Translations under genes and position numbers: made by a program
Notes under the pieces: model-generated
The model's input: the letters and a program-made list of their open reading frames with translations, nothing else
What the model was told of the DNA's origin: nothing
The model's database searches: none
Source: Progne subis subis
Taxonomy: Eukaryota; Chordata; Aves; Passeriformes; Hirundinidae
NCBI GenBank assembly: GCA_022316685.1
Contig: JAKJHU010000046.1
Span: 2,596,001-2,660,000, forward strand
Reading direction: 5' to 3'
Length of the DNA stretch: 64,000 nucleotides
Shown: piece by piece, positions 36,996 through 46,366 of the stretch
Layout: each line of letters opens with the position of its first letter
Numbering within the stretch: the first letter of the stretch is position 1

Positions 36996-38320
36996 ACTTA
37001 AAGATGCTGAATAGAATGGTGGGGGTAGAAAGCACTGATATGATGAAGCTTTTACTGTCTGTAGGAGTATCAGCTTTCCCCTGTGCATCTCATTACAATG
37101 AGGCAGGCATCTGGAAATGCCAATTTCTATTTGCTCATTGGGTTTTCTACCATTAAAGGCATTTTCCTTCCAGGGTCTTTGAAGTTCCAGAACAACTTGT
37201 CTCTTCTTTTAAAGATCATGGTCACTCCTCCATCACTCACCACCAGTTTCCGTAGGAAATGTCAGAACGGTGTTCTCTTGTCCAGTGTGTTTGAAGAATG
37301 GGACTGCGAGTGTCCTATGCCCCTGTGCTCTGGAACAAGAGGGGATGTGGGGCAGGTGTTCACCAGAGGAACTCAGGTGCTACCATCTCTGAACATGCAG
37401 TTGTTTCTTGCTTATGTCTCGCTGTGAGCATTGACAGATTCCTTTTGGCATTTGGTTTGGAAGTCCTCTTTCTAGCTAACTCCAAAAACAAGGAAATGGA
37501 CTTGGAAAGCATGCAGGGAAAAAGTAGGCAGGCAGAAGGGAGTGTCTCATAACAAGATCAGAGAGAACTGGACAGTAGGAATTCCTTCCAGTAGGGCATC
37601 TGGGACATTTTCCACTGAGCTTGTTGTTTAGCCCCAGCAGCTGGAGCAGCAATGGCATAGATAAAAGCAGGTGTTCACTGGCTAATGTTTGAAGATTTTC
37701 TTGAGACTGACTTACTGCAGTTTCAGAAGGACTAAGTGACCAAGTGAAGCAGTACTGTTGCTCTCTGAGCAGCTTTAAATATGACAGTTAATAATTTTTA
37801 TTAACTCCTTTTTCATTGCTTACTCTCTATGTGAATTGCTGATTCATTGAGATGTTCTGTGATGTGTGATATGGAAAATATCTTTTCAGAAAATTTCTTC
37901 TTGGATTTTTTGCTGCTGTTTTTCCTTTTCTGTGGTGGTCACTTTTCTTGCTTTTAAAGGATAACAGTTCAGCTGTGCCACTGACTTCTCTGCATCCCTG
38001 GAGAAAGATTGTTGTAATACTGGAAAAACACAGAGTTAAATATTAACATCCACTACTGAATGTTCCTACTGAGAAAATCAGGAATGTTTCCAAGCAGTGA
38101 AAGCAAACTTTCCTTTCCTGTAGTCAAGTTTTGCTGCTTAACTTTTAAAACTACAGCTTGTTTGGTAATTGTAGATAGTTAAAAACTAGAAATTGGGAAT
38201 CCTCTGTTTCTTAAGTGCTCTCACCCAGGCTGCTTCTTGCTTCCAGGTGATAGGGAGAGAATCTCATGCAGTGAATTAGTGCTGAAATATATAATAAGCT
38301 TTTTCAAGGTAAGAGACTGA

Positions 38321-38337
38321 TTTTTTTTTTTTTTTTT
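38321..38337. repeat. T17 homopolymer
   Basis: Seventeen T followed by a short C/T stretch. A donor-like CAAG|GTAAGA lies just upstream at 38309-38310, but no acceptor pairs with it. Confidence 0.95.
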
Positions 38338-39109
38338 CCCCTTCCCTCTGTATGTACTTTGTCTTGCAAATAGAAGTTCCATTCTTGCTCTTTTGGTCAG
38401 AAATGTCATTTTAATGTATGTTGTGATTTGAGATTGATGATACAGTAACTCCTTAAGGCAGAAAGCATACTCAAAATTGGCATTCCTCTTGGGTTATGAA
38501 TACACATAGCTGCCCCAGTTTATATTAGCTGAGGACCTAATCATCTGAGGCCACAAATGCAACATTTCCTCCTGCTGACTTGAAATGTCACCACCAGTCT
38601 CTGCTGAGATAAAAAATATGCTCAAAGGAAACAGTGTTAAGGCAGAGGAGGATTCTTTCACTTTTAAGAGTTTCATGTATTTAGAACACGTATGTATTCT
38701 GCTTGCTGGTTGTGTTAGGTGTCAAGACTTCTGCCTCGGGGCACTGGGAATCCCTGCTCAAAGTGTTCTCAAGGTGTTACAGCTCTAATCTTTGTAGAGA
38801 GATCAGGTATCAGCTGTGGTAAAGCAGGAGCAGTAAAGCCCCAAAAGGGCTAGATGAGTTAATGTAATGTTTGTAGGGTGGTATTGCTGAAGCTTCTTTC
38901 TGTATTTGTAAAAACTATGCTTCATGATATGGACTTAATCCTTCAGAAATAAAATTGTGCTTTTTGTTTTAAGTCTGATTCACTTCCATTTATACAATAG
39001 CATCCCAAAGCAAGAGTGATCTTGGCATTTCGATGAGGCACGTGCTTCTGCCCACAGACAGCCAGTAAGATAAGTCAATAAAAATAAGCCATGCAAGGCA
39101 TGAATTGCT

Positions 39110-39175
39110 TAGAGATGGAAGAGACCTATTAGACTATCTAGCCCTCCTGTGTGCCAGTGAGGGATTGCTTCAACT
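39110..39175 (-). mobile_element. Possible ancient CR1-type fragment
   Basis: The words GAGATGGAAGAGACCTATTAG and ATCTAGCCCTCCTGTGTGCCAGTG follow the order of the minus-strand CR1/L3-type 3' region (GGAAGGGACCT, ATCTAGTCCA, CTGCC). Divergence is high and the tail is missing, so the call is tentative. Confidence 0.45.
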
Positions 39176-40049
39176 GGATTTGCTTTAAAGGGCAGATGAA
39201 TAGCTGAGTAAAACACAGGATCCCGTTTGCTGTATGATATGGCTTTTATGCTTCTGGTTTTACATGTACGTCTACCTTTGAACCTCATAAGCAGCAATAT
39301 TCCAGAGAAATTTTTTCCAGGCTCTTTTATTTAAAGTGTAACAGTGATCTGAACAGAAACTGTTCTGATTGCACAGATGTACAGTTTTGCTTTGTGGAGT
39401 GATTTTTAGCTCATCAAAGGAGAACAAGAAGAAAGGCAAAAATCTGTGAGTATGGCTCTGAGAGCGTGTGTGCATGTGCGTATTTGAGAGTGAGAGGTCT
39501 GTCTGTGTTAGATCAATTGTGAGAAAAATTCTACTACTCTGCCTGGCCTTAGGAGGGTATTTTACAAAGGCAACCTGTTGGGAAGAGAACAAAGGCCTCG
39601 CTGCATTGTGGCTGTGCATGACACGCTGGTAACGCTAAAGCCAGCTCCCATTTCCTATTAAAGTAGTGTCTCGCATGTTCATGAAACACAGGCACTGATG
39701 CAGCATGATTCAGCTCGTTGGGAGCTGATGCATCTAGTCCTGACACTGAGAGAGATCTCTGTGGTCAAAAAGGCAGAAAAACGTGTTGGTGCAGCTGTTC
39801 TAAGGAGCTTCATCTGGTGATTGGACAGGGAATTGCAGGCACATTTGTTTCATTGCTTTAATTTTTTTGCATTATTTCCCTTTTGTTTTTTATTGTTTTC
39901 TTACCAGTATATGAATAGAAAAAGACCTCTGTGGTAAATTATGTTCATGCCCCACTTCTTTTCAGGCCTGACATGTTTATATATACAAAGAATTATGGAA
40001 GAATTAAAGAGAGGACCAAAGAAGCTCGGGAATTCTTTCGTAAAGCTTG

Positions 40050-40280
40050 CCACTAAACTATTTTAATAAATGGGCATATAGCAGAGGGAGTGAAATCTGT
40101 TGCTCAATACCATAATAGGCAGTGCAATGCTTTTGCCTCTCTCTGTCATCCTTAACAGACGAATTTATTTTTGGTAATGAGACATTTATCTCTTTCGCAT
40201 CTATTAAAAGTCAGTTCTAGTGTCGAAAATCAATTGGAAATAACATGAAGAAGTTTCACGGTGAAATGTGTTTCTTTTGG
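40050..40280. promoter_or_regulatory. Possible conserved non-coding element
   Basis: Repeat-free sequence with unusually even composition and several intact CpGs (TTCGCAT, GTCGAAA, TCACGG), plus words such as AATAAATGGGCATATAGC and GTAATGAGACATTTATC. This is the stretch in the proposed intron that most resembles a conserved enhancer; conservation is untested. Confidence 0.28.
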
Positions 40281-42279
40281 ATGCTTGTCAGAGCTCCAGC
40301 AAATCCTGGGGATCCTTTTTCTCTTCATTTTGGTGTATTTTTGCCTTGCTGCAACATGCGCTTCCAGATGATTTAGCTGGTTTTTTTGAGAGCATCATAT
40401 GATAGTGTGACTATTTAGACTGTGTAAAAAGGCTTAAAGAAAATACTTTCAGGACAATAATAAACATACCATTATTTTAAATAATTATTTTCCAATGCTT
40501 CTGTGTGTGGAACCTTTAGGAGTTTTTGTTAGTGGCAGATCCCTCCCTATGTGACCTATATCTATTGAAAGCAGGCTTGTTTTTCTTCATGGTCATCCTT
40601 GAAGAAATCCATGAAAAAACACATATAAATAGAGCCTGGTTGGACTCCTCTGGTGCCGTAGATAAGGAGTCCACATAGAAGTAGTTGTGGTAAAATAACA
40701 CTATTAGTCAGAAAATATGAGTCCTGCATGTATTTCTGGTCCTGACACAATTCGGTTAAGAAAGTATTTTCACAATTGTGGCCTGAGTACTTAATGTCAT
40801 ACTTTTGCAGGTCCACAAGCAGACCACTTTGCTTAGTCTGTCTGTAGAGAAGCTTGTGTGGGTGCTAGATGAGCACAGTGGGGCTTTTGTAGGCATCTTT
40901 TTTTGAATCCCGTGGGATTTATTAGATTACTTTCAATGGCTTTTGAAACTGTTGTACGGCATTCTGCAGGTGGAATGTAATTTTCCTAGTGAGATCTGAA
41001 GTACTTGACAACTGGTGAAAAAACAACTCCCTCCTTTTAGGTTTGTAAGAAAGATTCCTTTAAAGAAGCTGTCTTTATGCACCTCCATCTTGTTACCTAT
41101 AAAAGAGGGGGGATGGCCAGGATATCAGAAAGGCTCGCTGATGTGAAGCGACCCCAACGTTTATTCCAGGAAGTTTATTTTCAGAAAGTGTTGATTATTC
41201 ATACTTTGAGAACCCTCTGAAGTATTTATGATTCATACCAGACACTCCTTTCAGTCTTAATTGGCACCCATCTGATTAAGGTGACATGAGACTAAATACA
41301 TTGAGGCAAGGAATGTTTTGACTTTTTAGCTGATAAAAGTGCTAATTATAAGAACCGCAACCTGTCTAGTAACAGAACTACAGATAACAAACATTGAAAG
41401 GTTACTATTCCAGAGGAGTTACGTCAGCTGGCTCCATGGATGAAACATCTTTTCCATGGAAGAAATTGCATCCTACATGGACGGGATTCTCTTCTGTACT
41501 GTACAAATCCTACAATTGTCTTTAGCTACCCATTTCCTTTCACTCTTCCTTTCTTGCACAAAAGTTATTCTCCTCATTTGGCTCCTGCTGTACTATAAAC
41601 AATGCCATCCTTTCTTCCCCGCTTCGTCCTACACCCACTTTTGAACAACTATGCTTATTAAGATTATAGTCCTCATAAGGCTAGAGGGGGAGGAAAAAGT
41701 GTCCCTTCAGGTTCCTTTAGGGATCTTCTCTTGTTCTTTGCATTACATAAGCAATTTTTTTCTGAGGCATGTTCACGTTTTAAGACCTTTCAACAGCAAC
41801 ACTACTGCTGTGCTCCTCGATGCTCTTCCTAGCCTTTTGTTTAAACAGGCATTGGAAGTTAGTGATTAAGATGGGGAAAATTATTTATTCTTATTGTATA
41901 CTGTAAGTAAAACCTTCAGTGCCTTGCACAGGGACTGCTCTGTGATGAAAAAGGACAAGTGCTCCAAAATAGCAGAGGCAGTGACAGAACACTGCTCTGT
42001 TCCATCTCCTTCCTCCCTTCTCCCCAGCCCTCAGGTTTTACAGATATGGATGCTGACTCTGACTTGTCACATACACTGCAGAACCAGGCACATGGGTCTT
42101 TCACACGTAGTGTGTGGAAAATGACAGCCATTACATTATTTCAAGCATTACAGCGGTCATCCTTTGATGTGCCAAACTACTTTTTGCAGGTGAGAACTGG
42201 CCCTGTCTTAGACTCTGGTGGGTAGAAGGATGGATACACATGCTCTTTGTTTTCTAATAAGTGTGTGATTCTGTATAGT

Positions 42280-42297
42280 GGGGGGAGGGGGGGTTGG
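42280..42297. repeat. G6-A-G7 run
   Basis: GGGGGG A GGGGGGG TT GG, followed by GTTGG words. This is a plausible quadruplex-forming run on the plus (non-template) strand, isolated in AT-rich DNA. Confidence 0.85.
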
Positions 42298-43408
42298 TTT
42301 TGTTGGTTTCTTTTAAACATGGATCATGTTTGGCAGCGTGTTTGGCTGCTATGGAATTCAGCTGCATAAAGTTCTAGTGATTATTCCAGGGCTCTCACCA
42401 TGTCTTATCGAGATACATTCTCTTTACCAAGTCTTCTACCTGGTTTATGCTTGAATACTTAACTGGTATCGTCTGTGCTTAACAGAAGTATCCTCTGGAA
42501 GGCTGAACAGTGCACAAAGGGGAAGTGAAAAGCTCACAGTGAACAGCAGTTAGGAAGTGCAGCAAAGGATGTTTTGATAGTTATGAATGAGATTTCTTCA
42601 TGAGATGCAGAGAAGGTTGCCCAGAATATCTCCTCCTACCTTCAGCAACCTCCAGTACTGTATTATCTTTAGCAGTGATATTTAGGATATGTATTTTAGC
42701 TGCTTCAACCTGGATATCCCAACATTTCACATTTCTAAATAATTTAGAAAATTTGCTCAAGCCCCATTTTGCATACTCCTTAATTTAAAAGTTAATACTT
42801 TGGATACTGTACTCTCATCTTGCTCAAGCTGTTTGGAAGCTGCATGGTTGTCACCTAACCAGAAAGACTATTGCACTTAGCAGAAAGGAAACCTCTGTAT
42901 ATTTTGCCCTCACTGGATCCTTTTGTAGGGAATGGGTGACATCCTCGCTACTGTTTCTTCGAGCTGTAAATCAGTTTAAAAGCAGAATTTCATTTTGCTG
43001 TTGCTGCCTTTCTGGCTGTTTGGAATGTAGTTGCAGTGTGTGTCTGATCTTCAGGGATATCCGTAGGAAGTATGTGTTATTGATTGGACTTACTTGGACT
43101 TCCAAAGAATTTCTCCTTCATTGCAGACCAATGGAAAGAACAGTCCTTTGCCACTCTGAATTAACATTAGATAAGAATGGTTCATGTCAGAGTTACTTAG
43201 CTAATGGCAACACCTACTATTGCTGCTATTCATTATAATGTTTACTCCAGTATACTTAGGCTTTTGGCTGTTTTGTGGTGCCTGGAAAATTCATGATTTT
43301 CCTTGAGCAATTTCCGCTGGAATTGGTATATATGTCTCCCTTACTCTTCTCAGCCTTTGACTCTACATTCTAGCAATAACCACCCAGGACTTAATTTTTT
43401 AAGACATC

Positions 43409-43411
<3 letters not shown>

Positions 43412-43458
<47 letters not shown>
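43412..43458 (-). repeat. T47 tract, possible antisense poly(A) tail
   Basis: Forty-seven T in a row. TTTATT lies at 43492-43497, so on the minus strand AATAAA precedes A47 by 33 bases, within the usual cleavage distance. As at 7846, this suggests antisense insertion of a polyadenylated RNA. The bases between include a CCCGGAGCCG block with CpGs, unlike the AT-rich surroundings. No target-site duplication was found. Confidence 0.9.
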
Positions 43459-43600
43459 CTTGGTCTTGTTTTGTTTCTATTCCCGGAGCCGTTTATTTGT
43501 GTGTCTGAGGGTAGGGCATGACTTGAGTTTAAATGCTTTTGTGCAGGTAAACAATCTGTTTGTCAGATTATAGGCAACCTATAGGCAGCATTTGCCTCTC
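43459..43600 (-). pseudogene. Possible 3'-end retrocopy adjoining T47
   Basis: On the minus strand this region would be the 3' end of a retroposed transcript, with its poly(A) signal at 43497-43492. It has no open frame and the parent is not recognised. The outer boundary is arbitrary. Evidence is limited to the hexamer, the tail and the locally different base composition. Confidence 0.22.
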
Positions 43601-44291
43601 ATAAATTAATACGGGGTGGGGTGAAACTGTATTTTCCCTAACAACACTGGCATTAGAGCGTAAGATAGTAATTGGTCTGATCTAGAGTAAGTATAGGACA
43701 GAAATGTAAAATACAGCTGTGCCATTGGTAGTGTGCCTCTCTTTTTTTCATTGAGTTCCTTTACAGGGAATCCACCCCATCAGTTTGGGCAGAACAGGGT
43801 TACTCTTCCCTCTTTACTGACAATGAATGAGAAATTAGGAACCGAATGGCACAGAAAGACAGAGAGCCAGAGTAGGCATGCAAGTGAAGTGTGTGATGGT
43901 GAAAGGGGCTTTAGGGTGTCAGTGATATCTCATGATACCTGATTGGTACACCCAGTGGTGTTATCATGGCTGTGGTTTACACTATCCAGAGCGCTGGGGT
44001 TTATCTATTGACTGTTGAGGAAAACATGGATCAGAAACTGAGGACATAGAGACATAGAGTGAAGAGGGATGAGGTGTTCCTAGCCCTAGTCCTTACTTCT
44101 GGATACCAGGAAGCAGTGAGGCATGTTGCTGTCTGAGAGGGAGGAAGAGGTAGGAAAGTTGAAGGGCATTTTACTCCCTATAGCAACATTGTGACAGGGA
44201 GGGAAAAATTATTCACTGGCTGGGGTAGCAGTAAGAACATATCAACACGTGCATAAGTCTTGTGATTGAAAAAAGGATCAGTAGGTTAGAA

Positions 44292-44391
44292 AATCTTAGA
44301 ATCCTAGAATGGCTTGGTTGAAGATTGCCTAGTTCTGAGCCCCACACCATGGGCAGGGATACCTTCCACTGGAGCAGTGGCACACCCACTG
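44292..44391 (-). mobile_element. CR1 3'-end fragment, minus strand
   Basis: Starts with AATCTTAGAATCCTAGAATGG, the reverse-complement CR1 tail, then GGTTGAAGATTGCCTAG and CACACCATGGGCAGGGATA, which match the order of CR1 3'-end words. It decays after about 44391. Its 3' end faces left, opposite to the fragment at 44550. Confidence 0.85.
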
Positions 44392-44549
44392 TATATGTAC
44401 ATACAGGTATCCACAGGCTGTGTCCTTGGCAAATGCCTGAGAAGGCACCTGACTAAATAGTAAAGGCCAATGTTCCAAGGCAGATTTCGTTATATACGAG
44501 AACTTTTGTTCTTGTATAAGTCTTGCCTCTCAGATGACTTTGTGATAAA

Positions 44550-44717
44550 GTACTGGGGTGGTCTGCCCGGGGAGGTGGTGGAATCACCATCCCTGGATGT
44601 GTTTAAAAAATGACTGGATGTGGCACTTGGTGACATTTTTTAGTTGAGTTGTTAGGGCATGGGTTGGACTCGATGATCTTGAAGGTCTCTTCCAACCTAG
44701 TGATTCTGTGTGATTTG
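44550..44717 (+). mobile_element. CR1 3'-end fragment, plus strand
   Basis: Contains GGTCTGCCCGGGGAGGTGG, GGAATCACCATCCCTGGATG, GGTTGGACTCGATGATCTTG, AAGGTCTCTTCCAACCTAG and the tail GTGATTCTGTGTGAT. This is a clean CR1 3' terminus, only about 165 bp long. It is less diverged to the eye than the minus-strand neighbour, so it is probably a separate and younger insertion. Confidence 0.93.
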
Positions 44718-45313
44718 AATTAAACACAGCATAGTAAAAGTAATATTAGAACATTCATATACATCAATCAAGCTGTCAGTTTTGTGGCAAGCTAGGAGAA
44801 TTTAGCTATTTGCAGACTTCTATGTTATTTTTTAGGAAGTTTAGAACACTCTTGAAAAAATTCAAATATAATGAGTAGAAGTTACTCTGCATAAGTTGTA
44901 TGCAGAGTGTTTTTATATTTATCTCTATTTTAACCTGTTATGGAATCTAGTACCTTCTTGACACCAAGTGAGTCTGTGGAGGATGTATTAGATCAAAACA
45001 TTCCTGTCTCCAAATGCTAACAGCAGCACATTCAGTTCTCTGGATTTCAGCAGCTAAAGTAGGTGTTGCAGAATTTTGGCACTGCTTCTCTTTACAGAAT
45101 GATAAACACAAATGATGTTGCCTTGGGTTTCATATAGACATGGAGGATCTTGTCTTATAAAAGCTGATTCATAGACAAATGGTGACTCTTAGCTTTAAAA
45201 GATAACAAGGCTAGTTGAACTGATGGGCTACAAATAATTGTGGATTTTTTTTTGCTTACCCCAGGGTTATGCTTTCTTTTATTTTAAAATGAGAGAGCAT
45301 TTTATTGTTTTTG

Positions 45314-45402
45314 TTTTTTTTTTTTTTCTAACAGCTTTATTAGATTATTGTATTCTATAACACTTACTGGTTGTTTTGTTTTTTTTTTTTTTTCTTTTGC
45401 AG
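45314..45402 (+). promoter_or_regulatory. Branch-point and pyrimidine tract of the candidate exon 2 acceptor
   Basis: T14 (45314-45327) followed by CTAACAG, then about 65 bases later a T15 run (45379-45393) and TTTTGCAG at 45395-45402. TTCTAAC is a very good branch-point word, and the downstream AG is a strong acceptor. CTAACAG at 45328-45334 could itself be an alternative acceptor, giving a 127-bp exon that would include the second T run, which seems less likely. Confidence 0.6.
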
Positions 45403-45461
45403 GTGGAGTCCAGAACATACCTGTAAAGCTGCAGCTTCTCTTTCTCTGAGCTCTGCCAAAG
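45403..45461 (+). other. Candidate internal exon (59 bp) of the same unnamed gene
   Basis: The 59-bp stretch is bounded by TCTTTTGCAG on the left and AAAG|GTATGT on the right, a good acceptor and a good donor at normal exon spacing. Two of the three plus frames contain a stop (TAA at 45422-45424 and TGA at 45446-45448). The third, beginning at the second base, is open throughout and reads WSPEHTCKAAASLSLSSAK. I do not recognise this peptide. With a CpG-island non-coding exon 1 upstream, this may be another 5' untranslated exon or an alternative one. It starts with GTGGAG directly after the AG, so it also resembles a recursive-splice exon. No transcript evidence was available. Confidence 0.5.
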
Positions 45462-46313
45462 GTATGTAATGTATGTTACGCACTGTTATTTTCCTCTGTG
45501 TTCATCTAAATTGCTCTGTGGACATTTCCAGAAAACTATTGGCAGGAGATGACTACTTCCATGATTTTTGAATGCAGTATTTCAAACACAATTCAAAGGT
45601 CTTCTCCAGAAAGTGGAATTGAATCAGAACTAAGCTTGAAAATTCAGGTTAATGCACACAACAATGCTTGTACGCTGTTGTCAGTGGCGTTCAAGTTTAG
45701 GCTGCCTGGTAATAGATAAGTGTTTCAGGTGTTTGAAGAACAAGAACATAGTTATTTAATAGCAGGTGGGCACTGGTTTCAAAGTGTCTGTTGATTGATG
45801 ATTCCCCATACAATACTCCAACTCCTGAGCAAAGATAGTGGCATAAGGGAAGCACTGTCTCCTTCCCTTGCCAAGTTTCAGAGTCTTCCTCGCTCTCTGT
45901 AAGAACGTCTGGATTTCTAGTTGGGCACTGAATCAAATTTGTTTGTATTGTTGTATTGTTCCTCCTCAGCAGCTTGGTACCTGAAGGAATTTTACCAGGA
46001 GAACTGCCTGACATAGAGAAAATGGTTTCAGCAAATGTGTAAAGTTTTGGCCTAAAAATAGGATAATGGGGTAAATAAGAACCCGATGTTCAAAGGTTCA
46101 AAGCTGTCATTGCTGTCTAGTCAGTTGTATAACTTGGAAGAATTGAAATAGCTTTTGTGGTGATAATTATTAACATATGATTGCAGGGTTAAGAGTAAAG
46201 AATAGTGGTTTTCTATAAATATCACTTATAAAAACCCATAATATAGCATGAGATTTCTTTTTTTTTTCTTAACAAATGTAAAGAACCGTGTAGCCTAATG
46301 ATTTATATGTATA

Positions 46314-46314
<1 letters not shown>

Positions 46315-46363
<49 letters not shown>

Positions 46364-46366
46364 TAT
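46315..46366. repeat. Palindromic compound microsatellite (GT)9(AT)8(AC)7
   Basis: (GT)9 at 46315-46332, (AT)8 at 46333-46348 and (AC)7 at 46349-46362, followed by ATAT and ACACACATG. The block is its own reverse complement over at least 44 bases centred between 46340 and 46341, so it can fold into a long hairpin or cruciform. Confidence 0.95.

Larger units (their letters stand above)
4904..45402 (+). other. Candidate first intron (about 40.5 kb)
   Basis: The span runs from the strong donor after the CpG island (GTAAGC) to the strong acceptor at 45401-45402 (T-rich tract, then TTTTGCAG). It is AT-rich, with no convincing coding exon, and holds the CR1 copies, poly-T tracts and the recursive-splice-like site described separately. 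Hand counting shows many more long T runs than A runs on the plus strand, which fits plus-strand transcription. The two ends have not been shown to be joined in any transcript; extra unseen exons or a gene boundary inside the interval are possible. Confidence 0.45.

Noticed and set aside
43303..43521. Open frame spanning the T47 tract (poly-Phe)
   Set aside because: A homopolymer translation artefact; the same applies to the frame at 7710-7904.
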